Assembly: GCF_025147765.1 (NCBI RefSeq)
Contig: NZ_CP102265.1
Span: 129,501-193,500 of the forward strand
Direction: 5' to 3'
DNA from: Blautia obeum ATCC 29174
GTDB lineage: Bacteria > Bacillota > Clostridia > Lachnospirales > Lachnospiraceae
DNA: 64,000 nt
In this document: in pieces, positions 49,474 through 59,534 of the stretch
How the letters are laid out: each line of letters begins with the position of its first letter
How positions within the stretch are numbered: the stretch's first letter is position 1
Notes under the pieces: generated by a model
Database searches by the model: none
What the model saw: the letters and a program-made list of their open reading frames with translations, nothing else
What the model was told of the DNA's origin: nothing
Made by a program: the position numbers and the translations under genes

Positions 49474-50229
49474 ATGGCAAACAGAGAAGAACAATTAAAG
49501 CAGATTACAGAGCAGTTGGAACAGGGCGTTGCAGAAATATTCACATCAGAAAAATATACTGAATATCTGAAAACAATGGCAAAGTTCCATAATTACAGTT
49601 TCAATAATACTCTGCTGATCGCCATGCAGAAACCGGAAGCGACACTGGTAGCAGGGTACCAGGCATGGCAGAAGAAATTCAACCGGCAGGTAAAAAGAGG
49701 GGAAAAGGGCATCCAGATCATTGCCCCGGCTCCGTATAAAGAGAAACAGGAGATTGAAAAAACTGATCCGGAAACAGGAGAGATTGTGATCGGGGAAGAT
49801 GGACAGCCGGAAACAGAAGTAGTAGAACGTGTCATTACAAGATTCCGGGTTACGACAGTATTTGATGTCAGTCAGACCACAGGAGAACCGATTCCAGAGT
49901 TTGAGGTATCGGAACTGGAGGGGGATGTTCTGATCTACCATGATTTTATGGAAGCATTAAAGATGGTTGCTCCGGTTCCTATCCGCTTTATTGAGATTGA
50001 CGGCGAGGCGAAAGGCTTTTATCAGCTTGTCGATAAATATATCGCTGTCCAACCAGGCATGAGTGAAGCGCAGACTATGAAAACAGCGGTGCATGAAACC
50101 GCACATGCAGTATTGCATGATCGTGACCAGATGGAAGCGGAGGGCATCGTAAAAGATCAGCTTACAAGGGAAGTGGAAGCATTATACCCATGTTTTTATA
50201 ATGTTGATCTTTTAAATTATTTTCCATAA
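49474..50229 (+). pseudogene. ardC: ArdC-like antirestriction protein, 5' part of a split gene
   Basis: The native part has 236 codons (49474-50181). It holds the ssDNA-binding ArdC domain (F-N-N-T-L-L-I-A-M-Q, A-G-Y-Q-A-W) and the metallopeptidase motif H-E-T-A-H-A-V-L-H. After E-V-E-A the frame runs into the inserted RIT-like element and ends with 15 foreign residues (LYPCFYNVDLLNYFP). The natural continuation, E-S-V-A-Y-V-V-C-N-H-F-G-L, is in the same frame at 54335. ATG 49474 has TGGAGG 8 bases upstream. The truncated protein still has its complete catalytic motif and might work as a short ArdC. Confidence 0.88.
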
Positions 50230-50245
50230 ATCCTCACTTTCTTGT

Positions 50246-50263
50246 AAAAAAGATGAGCATTAT
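50246..50263. repeat. Left subterminal inverted repeat of the RIT-like element
   Basis: The stretch AAAAAGATGAGCATTAT matches, in opposite orientation, ATAATGCACATCTTTTA at 54221-54237 with one internal mismatch. Confidence 0.65.
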
Positions 50264-50323
50264 CAGATATGCTATTATCAGGTTTTCCCCTCGAATGGGA
50301 AGCCGGAAAGGAGCGCATTTGAT

Positions 50324-52225
50324 ATGCAAATAAACTATTTAGATGCTATTTCATCAGTTCTCAATATGATGAAACAGCCAGACAGTGCATGTAAAAATAT
50401 AGACATGCACAGAACCTGTTATACTACACTCTTCAAGTACCTGATGGATAAGGGCATTCCTTTTTCAATGGATGCCGCACTGGACTGGCTTGAGATTAAA
50501 AAACGGGAAATTTCCTATGAGACGTGTTCTCAATATAGAAATGCCCTGTTCCGCCTCGAGCATTACCTGCTCTTTGGAGATATCAAAAGTTCTTTCTGCC
50601 GCTCAGAAGACAGTTTTTTCTGCCGGAGCGGAATATCGGAATCCTTTTTTCGCCTGACATATGAGCTGGAAGAATACTATGCGACCACACAGAATCCCTG
50701 CTATTACCATACGTATTCTGTTGCCATCAAGGAGTTCTTCAGGCTTGCTACTTCCCTGGGAGTTACAGAGCCGGAAGCAATAACCATAGATACTCTTATC
50801 GAATACTGGAATACTTACTGCAAATCCTGTAAATCTCTTGCCAGACGTCAGAACGCCGTATGTGCCATGACAGCACTTATGAAATATCTTCACCGCAGAG
50901 GTGATGTGCCAGAGTGTTACCAGCGGGTTCTTTTTGGTGAGAACGTTGAAATACTGCTTGAGATGAGACTTTCTAAAATAGGTACCGCATTTCATCCGAG
51001 TATACCTCTCGCTCTTAAAGCTGATGAATATCTTGACGCTTTGGACGATTGGAAATACATGGAATCATCAAAAGCTGTTTATCGCAATGATTTCACATGG
51101 TATTTCATGTTCCTGGAACTTAACCATCTGGAACACTCGGCAGAAACTGTGACATCATGGATAGATATACTCCCGGATTGCCCGAATCAGATCAAAGCCA
51201 GCAGTTCCGGATCAGCTCGTCGTTCACACACTATCAGAATGTTTGAAAAGTATCTCCAGGGCATAATGGAATCCAATATAATCGCTGAGCCGATGCGTGC
51301 ATCTGATCATCTTCCATCATGGAGCAAAAGCATCCTTGATGGTTTCATAGAAAGCCGCAGGCGGGATGGAATGACCGATAAGACACTTACCATGTGTAGG
51401 GCAGCCGGATGCAGTTTCTTCAAATATCTTGAAGATAATGGAATAGATAATCCAGTCTCCATAACACCCGATGTGGTTAAAGCATTTCATAACCATGATG
51501 TCCACTCGACCCCGGAAAGTAAAAATGCATATGGAACCAAGCTTCGTCAGCTTCTACGGTACATGGCTGACCAGGATCTGATTTCACCAACACTTTCTTT
51601 TGCAGTATCTGCAAGCTGTGCGCCTCATCGCAGCATAGTTGATGTTCTGAGCGATGCTATGGTCGAGAATATATATGAATATCGTGAGAAAGCTTCTACT
51701 CCCATGGAGCTCAGGGACACAGCCATGGTCATGCTTGGACTTCGAATGGGTATCAGGGGAGCAGACATCCTAAAGCTTCAGGTAAATGATTTTGACTGGA
51801 AAAACAAAACTGTTTCCTTCATTCAGCAGAAAACAAGCAAAGCAATAACGCTTCCAGTCCCAACGGATGTAGGTAATTCAGTATATAAATACATCATGAA
51901 TGGACGTCCGGAATCGGCTGTCACAGGCAACGGTTATATATTTATCAGCCATCAGGCACCATATATTCCGCTTAAAGTTACAACGGCGTGCCGTGGAGCT
52001 TTAAAAAGAATACTTGCTGAATATGGATTTGAATTATCTACTGGTCAGGGCTTTCATATGACACGAAAAACATTTGCCACAAGAATGCTTCGGGCAGACA
52101 ACAAACTTGACGATATTTCCAATGCTCTCGGACATGCACGTCAGGAAACAGCAGAGGTATATCTTGAACGTGACGAAGATAAAATGAGGCTCTGCCCTCT
52201 GGAATTTGGAGGTGTTTTATCATGA
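50324..52225 (+). CDS. Tyrosine recombinase 1 of the RIT-like trio
   Basis: This 633-residue recombinase has a long N-terminal part with SAM-like core-binding domains and a C-terminal catalytic domain. Catalytic residues are R478 (G-I-R-G-A-D-I-L), H578 and R581 (H-M-T-R-K-T), a His in L-G-H-A and Y613 (V-Y-L-E-R). It is the largest of the three and resembles TnpB-like proteins in size. GGAAAGGAG lies ahead of ATG 50324. Codon use (more GCT, CTT, TCC) looks different from the surrounding ICE genes, in keeping with separate origin. Confidence 0.9.
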   Translation: MQINYLDAISSVLNMMKQPDSACKNIDMHRTCYTTLFKYLMDKGIPFSMDAALDWLEIKKREISYETCSQYRNALFRLEHYLLFGDIKSSFCRSEDSFFCRSGISESFFRLTYELEEYYATTQNPCYYHTYSVAIKEFFRLATSLGVTEPEAITIDTLIEYWNTYCKSCKSLARRQNAVCAMTALMKYLHRRGDVPECYQRVLFGENVEILLEMRLSKIGTAFHPSIPLALKADEYLDALDDWKYMESSKAVYRNDFTWYFMFLELNHLEHSAETVTSWIDILPDCPNQIKASSSGSARRSHTIRMFEKYLQGIMESNIIAEPMRASDHLPSWSKSILDGFIESRRRDGMTDKTLTMCRAAGCSFFKYLEDNGIDNPVSITPDVVKAFHNHDVHSTPESKNAYGTKLRQLLRYMADQDLISPTLSFAVSASCAPHRSIVDVLSDAMVENIYEYREKASTPMELRDTAMVMLGLRMGIRGADILKLQVNDFDWKNKTVSFIQQKTSKAITLPVPTDVGNSVYKYIMNGRPESAVTGNGYIFISHQAPYIPLKVTTACRGALKRILAEYGFELSTGQGFHMTRKTFATRMLRADNKLDDISNALGHARQETAEVYLERDEDKMRLCPLEFGGVLS

Positions 52226-53190
52226 CATACATTTTTGAGAGCGGTCTGGCACATCATATCGAAGGACTTATACAGCAAAAACGAGCTGATGGATATGCCT
52301 ATAATTCCGAAGAAAAGCTATTAAAACGCTTTGATACCTTTTGCGTACAGAATTATCCGGAACTGACAACAGTCACCTATGAAATGGCAGCCAAATGGTC
52401 AGAAGCCAGACCGGGCGAAGGAGATGCCTATCATAATCGCCGTATGTCGATGGTGAAGGTGCTGAGTGAATATATCCTTTCCCTTGGTCAGGAAGCATAC
52501 ATTCCTAATTTTTTCTGCAAGGCTTACCGTCCGGTTCTTTACATTCCATCAAAAGAGGAAGTTAAGGAACTGCTACAGAAAATGGATATCCGCACGTCTC
52601 ATAATTCAGAGCAATTTAGACTCGATAGAGAATGCAAGATTCTTTTTCTCCTATATTTTTGCTGCGGTCTGCGTCTGTCAGAAGGGCGATTGCTAAAATG
52701 GGAGCACATAGACCTGGATAAAGGAATCCTTACTGTCCTTGGCTCAAAGGGTAACAAAGATCGCCTTGTATATCTTCCGCAGGATAGCCTTCCGGTACTT
52801 AAAAACTATAAAGAACGTCAGGAAATGCTTTTCCCCGGAATTGACTGGGCTTTTCCGGGAAAAGATCCACATAAGCCTGTTTCGTGCTCTGGAGTAGAAT
52901 CGAGTTTTAACCGCCATTGGGCCATGCTTCCGGTTGCCAGGACAGTTGATAAACATCCGACACCCCACTGTTTACGCCATGCTTTTGTAGTAGAGAGATT
53001 TAATGAGTGGATGCATCAGGGAATTGATACAAACACTATGCTCCCATATTTAAGCAGATACCTTGGACACAAAAGTCCTGATGAAACGTATTATTACTAT
53101 CATCTTGTAGAAAAGGCATTTGATACTATCCGAGAGAAAGATTCAGTGTCTGGAAAGGTCATTCCGGAGGTGATTCCCTATGAAGAATAA
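52222..53190 (+). CDS. Tyrosine recombinase 2 of the RIT-like trio
   Basis: This 322-residue recombinase starts inside the end of the first gene (ATGA overlap). The N-terminal SAM-like domain is followed by catalytic R in C-G-L-R-L-S-E-G, H-C-L-R-H and L-G-H-K-S-P-D-E-T with the Tyr cluster Y-Y-Y-Y-H behind it. All catalytic positions seem present. In RIT elements the three proteins belong to distinct subfamilies in constant order, and this would be the middle one. Confidence 0.9.
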   Translation: MTYIFESGLAHHIEGLIQQKRADGYAYNSEEKLLKRFDTFCVQNYPELTTVTYEMAAKWSEARPGEGDAYHNRRMSMVKVLSEYILSLGQEAYIPNFFCKAYRPVLYIPSKEEVKELLQKMDIRTSHNSEQFRLDRECKILFLLYFCCGLRLSEGRLLKWEHIDLDKGILTVLGSKGNKDRLVYLPQDSLPVLKNYKERQEMLFPGIDWAFPGKDPHKPVSCSGVESSFNRHWAMLPVARTVDKHPTPHCLRHAFVVERFNEWMHQGIDTNTMLPYLSRYLGHKSPDETYYYYHLVEKAFDTIREKDSVSGKVIPEVIPYEE

Positions 53191-54217
53191 ATCAGCAAAG
53201 ATATCGACTGACCAGCTGTTCTTTTCTCACACATGGAACTTTCTAAATGTTTATTTGGTAAAGCAGGTCGGACGCAGTCAGGCTACAGCAGAATCCTACA
53301 GAGATTCCCTTACAATATTTAAAAACTACCTTGTAGGTGAATTAGGTAAATCCATAAGCACCTTTCAGTTTTCTGATTGTACCAAAGAATGTATTTATAA
53401 TTTCAGAGAATATCTGCTTGCAAATGGCAGCCAGCCATCAACTGTAAATGTAAGAGTCGCGGCTATCCGTGCCTATCTGAACTATGCCTCGGATATGGAC
53501 ATATCAGTCCAGTCAGTTGCCCTGGCGATCAGTCAGATCTCACCATGCAAAACCATTAAAAAGGAAAAACCTATTTTGTCCGATGATGCACTTGCTGCAA
53601 TACTGTCTGCACCGCCGAATACGAAATTCGGTGTACGAGACCGTGCTATTTTGATTCTTCTCTACGATACAGCTGTAAGAATCAGTGAGCTGCTTAATAT
53701 TCGCCTATGTGATATCGCAATGGAATCAAAATATCCAAATATTTTCATAACCGGCAAAGGTAATAAAGAAAGAACCATACAATTAACAGCTAAAGCAGTC
53801 GAACACCTTAGGGAATATATACGTGTATATCACAGTAATTCTTCCAAAGAAGCATACTTATTTTCCACAACAATAAAAGGTGTAACAGACAGGATGTCCG
53901 TTGGAAATGTCCAGCGGATTATAAAAAAATATGCAGCTCTGGTCAGTGAAAAAGGGGTTAGTCTTCCGGATTCGGTTCACTGTCACATGTTCCGCCGAAC
54001 CAGAGCCACAAATCTTTATCAGGATGGAATCGCCATTGAGCTGGTTTCTACAGTGTTAGGACATGCCAGAACTGATACAACCAAAAGCTACTATGCAAAG
54101 CCATCTGTTGAACAGCTTAGAGACGCAATGGAATCTGTTCCAACACCTGTATCTGATGAAGCACCAATGTGGGAGGGTAACGAAGATGAAATGGCAAGAC
54201 TTTGTGGATTGCGCTAA
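53180..54217 (+). CDS. Tyrosine recombinase 3 of the RIT-like trio
   Basis: This 345-residue recombinase overlaps the second gene by 11 bases. It has an XerC/D-like N-terminal domain (Q-V-G-R-S-Q-A-T-A-E-S-Y) and catalytic R in A-V-R-I-S-E-L-L, H-M-F-R-R-T, L-G-H-A-R-T-D-T-T and Y in K-S-Y-Y-A-K. GGAGGTGA precedes its ATG. It is the closest of the three to ordinary integrases. The gene is followed by the inverted repeats that mark the right end of the element. Confidence 0.9.
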   Translation: MKNKSAKISTDQLFFSHTWNFLNVYLVKQVGRSQATAESYRDSLTIFKNYLVGELGKSISTFQFSDCTKECIYNFREYLLANGSQPSTVNVRVAAIRAYLNYASDMDISVQSVALAISQISPCKTIKKEKPILSDDALAAILSAPPNTKFGVRDRAILILLYDTAVRISELLNIRLCDIAMESKYPNIFITGKGNKERTIQLTAKAVEHLREYIRVYHSNSSKEAYLFSTTIKGVTDRMSVGNVQRIIKKYAALVSEKGVSLPDSVHCHMFRRTRATNLYQDGIAIELVSTVLGHARTDTTKSYYAKPSVEQLRDAMESVPTPVSDEAPMWEGNEDEMARLCGLR

Positions 54218-54256
54218 CGAATAATGCACATCTTTTAGTAGAAAAACGTCTTATTT

Positions 54257-54297
54257 CTCAGCATTCTTTAAAATGATTAACATTTTGGAATGCTGAG
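54257..54297 (+). terminator. Right-end hairpin of the RIT-like element
   Basis: CTCAGCATTC (54257-54266) and GAATGCTGAG (54288-54297) form a perfect 10-bp stem with a 21-nt loop that contains a second small inverted repeat. It can stop transcripts of the trio or serve as a recombinase site. Confidence 0.5.
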
Positions 54298-54334
54298 TAT
54301 AATGCTTCAAATGTTAATGTTTCCATTTGAAGCA

Positions 54335-57300
54335 GAAAGTGTTGCCTATGTGGTATGTAACCATTTTGGACTGGACACATCAGAGTATTCTTTTTCCTAT
54401 ATTGCAAGCTGGTCTTCCGGTAAAAATATGAAAGAGCTTCGTGCTTCTATGGACACCATCCGTAAGACTTCTGCTGATATGATCGGACAGATTGAGGAAA
54501 AGCTCAGAGAACTTCAGATAGAAAGACCAGAGCAGGAAGCAGCCGTTGTGGAGCAGACAGAAGAAATGAGTGCCATGCAGTATGCAGAACAGACCATTAA
54601 CCGTCTGGAGCAGGAACGGACGATTTTCAACAATGACCAGAGAAATCTTATCGTGAATTTTGCTTATAAACTGGATGATAGGGAAGCGACGGAAAAACTG
54701 GCAGAGAATCTTTCAGAATCTATTCTGAATGGAAATAGAGAAACGGTACTAAAACTGATTGGAGAAGCTGAGGAACAGATTGACAGTCTGCCGGATTCGA
54801 TGATCGGTTTATCAGAACTGCACGAAGCCGGATTTTATTCAGAAAGTATGCTTCCACTTACCAGGGAACGGGCAGTGGAATTGCACCATGAGGGAGTAAC
54901 GGTTTACGGACTGACCGGAGCAGTGGGTGGTCAGGAGCAGTCGCAAAGAGTTATGAATCTGGAACTGGATATTTTACAGCATGACGGGTTATTCGGAGTG
55001 ACAAAATTTGAATGGGACAATTACCGGAGAAGTCAGGAAACGGTTATGACACCGGAAGAAAAAGCAAAGATCAAAGAAACACTTCTTTTAGAAAGTGATG
55101 GAAACCGCTATGGAATTTACCAGATCAACAGCGGACAGGAAGAAAGAGGGTATCAATTTTTAAGCCTGGAAGCGGCAAAAGAAATGGGATTTACCGTAGA
55201 TGGCAAAGACTATCAGATGGTTTACAGTGAAAGACTGAGAGATGCTACGACACTGGATAACCTCTTTGAGCGTTTTAATATAGAACGACCAAACGATTTT
55301 ACCGGACATTCCATGTCAGTCAGTGATGTGATCATTATGAACCGGGGCGGCAGATTAACCGCATACTATGTAGATTCTTTTGGATTTACAGAACTGCCGG
55401 ACTTTGTGGCACAGAGAGCTGAAATGTTAAATGCCAATCCAGTAAAAGCATATCCGGAAGTTTATATGGGAACTTTGGAAAAGGCTATGCAGGAGAGAAA
55501 TGTAGATGCTTATCTGGATTCCAGAAAACTGAATATCGACTGTAAAAATGCAATCGAACAGGCAATCGCAGAGGGCTTTGACGGTATGCGTTTAAATCCA
55601 GATACTGCAGTAAGCGTGGTTGAGAAATACGGGGAAGAACGGGTTGCCTTTGTTCTTGCAAATACATTGAAACAGCTTTCCCATGATGGAAGATTTTCTG
55701 ATGGCAATAAACGATGGGCAGATGGCATTGATATTCCGGAAAATATCAGCCGGGGAATGGATCTGAACAGGGACTATATTGTGGGCAGTCATCCTGCAGT
55801 CCTGAATGGCTTCATTGATATGGCAAGAAAAGAAATCCGTACCTGGAAACTGGAGGAGGTGCTTGGTGTGAAAAATCAGCATATCACTGAAACTACAAGA
55901 GGATATGAAGCAGACGGACATACAGGCACTTGGTATGTGATGGATATGAAAACGTATCATGGGGAGCGATTTTTCCAGATGCGGAATGAGGAATACGGTC
56001 AGGACGTGGCGGATATTATCGTATCGGAAAATGGAACACTGGTGGCAGAAGACATCTGGCATGGATTTGATGAAGGAGCCAGGGAAGCTATTTCAGAATA
56101 TCTGGAAGAAAATGGTGCAACGGTATATGACCTGATGGATATTCCAGAACAGGCAACAGTTATCTTAGCAGACGGAACAGTTATGAAAATCATGGAACAG
56201 CAGCCAATCAGTACGGACACATGGGAGCCGACACTGACCGGACAGAATCTGCAGGGGGAAGAACAGAAATTCAGTTTTTTCGAGATACATAAAGTCAGAG
56301 AAAATAATGGCATTGACCTGAAAATGCCAGAAAATCATTATATTGACCAATATTATGTGATCGAAGATCTGGCAGCAAAAGGTGGGATGAAGATTAAGCG
56401 ATATAAGGATTTGGGAGCTGCCCTTGGAGCATATTACTCTCTGCCTAACCATAAAATGAAAGCTCTTGGGATTGAGAATACAGCACCGCTGCGAGGCAGT
56501 CTTGATTTTATCCAGTGTAAGAATGGAATAGATACTCTGATCTATGATTGTCAGGGAGAAGAAGGCTGGCTGAATCCGCAAATATACAATACCTTTAAGG
56601 ATATACGAAATAGTCTGGTAGGGCATGATACAGAGATAGCATACCAGATTGGAGAGCAGTATTTTACAATCCAGACAGTAGAAGATGGTTATGATTATAC
56701 ATTCTATGATAAGGACTATCTTGAACTGGATGGTGGTGTCTACGATAATCCGGATATTTCTATTTCAGAAGCAATGGAGAACATTTTAGAGGAAGAAGGA
56801 TTGCTCCTAGAAGATGCAAATGTGATGGATTATGAAGAACTGTATGCAGAAATTGAATATGCAGAAGAAGAGAGAATGGAGAAGATACAGTTTGAACGTA
56901 ATTGTCCAAAGGCTTTTTTTGATGGTTATGACAGGGAAGCGGCATTAAAAAATTATGAGGGAATAACCGTACAATTTAAAATGTCTGGTATGTATTTAAC
57001 AGTGCAACCGACTGAGGAAGGCTATAAATACCTGGTGTATGATCAGAAACTTCATGAAATTTCAGGAGATGCCTGTGGAAATCCAGAAGATTCTATTCAG
57101 AAAGCAATGTATGCCAGCCTGAAAAATGAAGGTTTGGAAGATGTTGAATGTGTAAAAGTTGATGACAGGGAGTTTCGGGATAAGGTAATCAGTCATTCTA
57201 AAGAAGTGCTGGCTAGTGGAGATGTTCGATTCACTTCGGAACTTGGCAGATGTGAAACAGCATTGAATGGAATGGGCAGGGCAGAAATTGAATATGAAGT

Positions 57301-58348
57301 TTTATTTCATGCAAGAGCTGTTCTGGAAGAAATGGGACTGGAAAATGAAGTTACATTAATTGGGGCGAGAATACATGGTTCCAGAAGCAGAGATGACCTG
57401 TATCGTGCAGATTCTGATCTTGATGTGGTGCTTTCTTATCGGGGAAATATTCGGGAGGATAGTTTTTTTAACGAATTGAATTCCTATGGTATGGCAATAG
57501 CAGGCATTAAAATAGACATTAACCCAATCTCAGAAGAAAGGATTACCCTAGCAGAATATATAAAGGAATCCGAAGCCTATCTTGATCAGCAGGAAATCAA
57601 GAAACTCGCAGTGGACTTGGATAATTTTAGTTATGAGTATGATACTTATGAATATAAAGATAGTGTTGAAAATAGGGAAGAACAGGTCGAGAAAATTACA
57701 GAGGATATTTTGAACAAGGATACAGCAGGTTTAAAAGACTGGCTGACTGAGGTGTCGGAAGAATCGGATATAGACAGTGATGTAGTCACTGCCCGGTCAT
57801 TACTGTCACGTCTGGAAAATGCAGAAACACTCTCTGTTTTTACCAGGCAGCCAGAGCAGAAACAGCCAGAAGCCACGATCACTTTTTATGTTGCGGAGTG
57901 TATGGAATTTCCTGTTATGGGTGAGTATCATGAGAACCTTACCCTGGAAGAAGCATTACGCATTTATGAAACGATTCCTGCAGATCGCATGAATGGAATA
58001 AAAGGTGTTGGATTTGAACTGCATGATGGAAGTGATTATGACGGACCGTATGATCTTATGCGACTGGGAAAAGTTGACCGGGAAGATGTGGATATGATTC
58101 AGCATTATAAGGAAAGTCCATTAGTACAAAAAGCAATGGATGATGTGGAAAAATATTTTGCCCAAAAGCAGGAGCTTACGAAAATAGAGGAGAAGCCTAT
58201 ACAAAAAGAAAACGTTCCGCAACCAAAGAGCAGAAAAGAATCCGTTCTTCAGGCACTCAGAGAGCGTCAGGCGAAAATAAAAGAGCAGGAGCAGAATACG
58301 TCGAAAGAAAAATCCAAGGCACATAAGAAGGGAGATGTAACATTATGA
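54335..58348 (+). pseudogene. Polyvalent YodL / DUF4316 / nucleotidyltransferase protein, 3' part of the split ardC gene
   Basis: The 1337 codons follow in frame on ardC. In order they encode: the rest of the ArdC domain (S-V-A-Y-V-V-C-N-H-F-G-L-D-T-S); DUF4316-like parts; a YodL domain (H-S-M-S-V-S-D-V-I-I-M-N-R-G-G); a DUF3849-like region (Y-P-E-V-Y-M-G-T-L, 55451 on); large-polyvalent-protein modules; and a nucleotidyltransferase-like domain (H-G-S-R-S-R ... D-S-D-L-D-V-V-L-S, 57371-57435). A final basic tail, KSRKESVLQALRERQAKIKE, ends the protein. ATG codons at 54290 or 54308 in the inserted element give an artificial start. Together with 49474-50181 the intact protein would have 1573 residues and probably acts against host defences. 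No ribosome site is visible for the 3' part. Confidence 0.85.
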
Positions 58349-58578
58349 TGGTAAGGTTTGAGGAAGATGAATATATAGCAGTCGCAATTTTTGATGCAGG
58401 AAACCGGATTCAGACAATGGAAGCGATGGATGAGATTTTTTCCTATCTGGACGAAGATATGAAACTGCTGATTTTTACAACGATTCAGAAGCTCTACTAT
58501 CTTAGCGATGAGGGATATGAAGAACTGCAGAAAACGGTAGAAATCTATAAAGCAGATCTGGAGGTGGATGGAGAATGA
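58345..58578 (+). CDS. Transposon-transfer assisting protein (TTAF-like)
   Basis: This 77-residue acidic protein has the pattern F-x-E-x-E-x6-D-x-G-x-R, then M-D-E-I-F-S-Y-L-D-E-D-M and S-D-E-G-Y-E-E-L. That agrees with the TTAF family of conjugative transposons. Its ATG overlaps the stop of the polyvalent gene (ATGA) and its own end overlaps the next gene, so all are coupled. AAGGGAG lies upstream. The biochemical role is not known to me. Confidence 0.75.
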   Translation: MMVRFEEDEYIAVAIFDAGNRIQTMEAMDEIFSYLDEDMKLLIFTTIQKLYYLSDEGYEELQKTVEIYKADLEVDGE

Positions 58579-59426
58579 GTGCAAGTCAGTTTGCAGTTTA
58601 TCAGCTAAAAAAGAAACCGGAATTGAGAAATCTTCTTTTCCGAACCTATGAGGAACTTGCAAAGGATCAGATTCCTGTGCAGATGGAAAATTATGAACAG
58701 GTGTATCTGGGAACAATGAAGCTGGGAGAAACACCGGAGCAGATAAAAAAGGAGCTGGAGAAGAAACAGCCGCACAATTATAAAGGTCATGCAGTCAGTA
58801 CCAGTGATGTGCTGATCCTGAATGATGAGGGGGTCATGACCACTTACTATGTAAACAAAGACACTTTTATAGAGATTTCTGATTTTATGAAAGTCATATC
58901 TTCAGAAAGCGGTGGACTTACCAAAGATACAGTTGGATATGAAATAGAGGGAAAAGACGGAACATGGGAAGTAATAGATTATCTGTTGATAGAGGGAAAA
59001 AATTATTTTCTTATGGAGCATGAACAATATGGGAAAGATGTTGCGTATGTAGTCTTAGATCAGAACGGGAATGTGCTTGTAGACGGTACTTACAATGGAT
59101 TTGATGATGTAGTAAAACAGAAGATTCTTGATTCGCTTCATCCGCCAGTGCAGGAGCAGACAGAAGACTATAAACCGAAACTGGATAACTGGCAGAAGTA
59201 TATGGAGAATGGAGAATACCTGCGAAGTGCGGAAATCACAGAGGAAGCAAATTATAATATGATTGACGGACTTAAGAATAATGCTGCACCAAAAGATAAA
59301 AAGAACCGTCAAAAAGAATCTGTCCTTACAAAACTGAATGAGAAAAAGGAAGAAGTTGCAAGACGAAGTGGGCAGAAAACTATGCGGGAAGTGATGGGAC
59401 AAGACATAGAACATAGTAAAAAGTGA
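58575..59426 (+). CDS. YodL / DUF4316-domain protein
   Basis: This 283-residue protein has a YodL-like unit (S-Q-F-A-V-Y-Q-L-K near the start; H-A-V-S-T-S-D-V-L-I-L-N-D-E-G in the middle) followed by a DUF4316-like C-terminal part (G-T-W-E-V-I-D-Y-L-L-I-E-G-K-N-Y-F and Y-N-G-F-D-D-V-V). Its basic tail contains K-K-N-R-Q-K-E-S-V-L-T-K-L. The same two modules and the same tail motif occur in the split polyvalent protein upstream, so this looks like a shortened paralogue. It is the last gene of the long transfer operon. The ATGA overlap with the TTAF gene supports the start. Confidence 0.85.
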   Translation: MSASQFAVYQLKKKPELRNLLFRTYEELAKDQIPVQMENYEQVYLGTMKLGETPEQIKKELEKKQPHNYKGHAVSTSDVLILNDEGVMTTYYVNKDTFIEISDFMKVISSESGGLTKDTVGYEIEGKDGTWEVIDYLLIEGKNYFLMEHEQYGKDVAYVVLDQNGNVLVDGTYNGFDDVVKQKILDSLHPPVQEQTEDYKPKLDNWQKYMENGEYLRSAEITEEANYNMIDGLKNNAAPKDKKNRQKESVLTKLNEKKEEVARRSGQKTMREVMGQDIEHSKK

Positions 59427-59436
59427 AAAAACCAAA

Positions 59437-59476
59437 AAGCAATAGTTAATTGCGGAAATGTAAAGTCTTATTGCTT
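59437..59476 (+). terminator. Hairpin at the end of the long transfer operon
   Basis: AAGCAATA (59437-59444) pairs perfectly with TATTGCTT (59469-59476) over a 24-nt loop. The T-run is poor. It overlaps the next -35 box. Confidence 0.4.
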
Positions 59477-59503
59477 GCTCTAATTGCGGAGCAACAGTAT
59501 AAT
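59475..59503 (+). promoter_or_regulatory. Promoter and palindromic operator of the XRE / secreted protein pair
   Basis: TTGCTC (59475-59480) and TATAAT (59498-59503) are 17 bases apart. TTGCTC and GAGCAA (59489-59494) form an inverted repeat in the spacer, a good place for autorepression by the XRE product. Confidence 0.65.
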
Positions 59504-59534
59504 ATAATCAAATAAAAGGAAGGAGGGGCGACTC

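Larger units (their letters stand above)
50182..54334 (+). mobile_element. RIT-like element with three tyrosine recombinases, inserted in ardC
   Basis: The 4153-bp insertion carries three overlapping tyrosine recombinase genes and no other cargo. GAAGCA stands at both junctions (50176-50181 and 54329-54334). Near-terminal inverted repeats are AAAAGATGAGCATTAT (within 50246-50263) and its complement at 54221-54236 with one mismatch. Near the right end lie a CTCAGCATTC / GAATGCTGAG hairpin (54257-54297) and an 11-bp inverted repeat TGCTTCAAATG / CATTTGAAGCA (54303-54334). Exact removal fuses the ardC frame. Layout and repeats fit 'recombinase in trio' elements; Tn554 is a more distant comparison. 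Confidence 0.85.
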
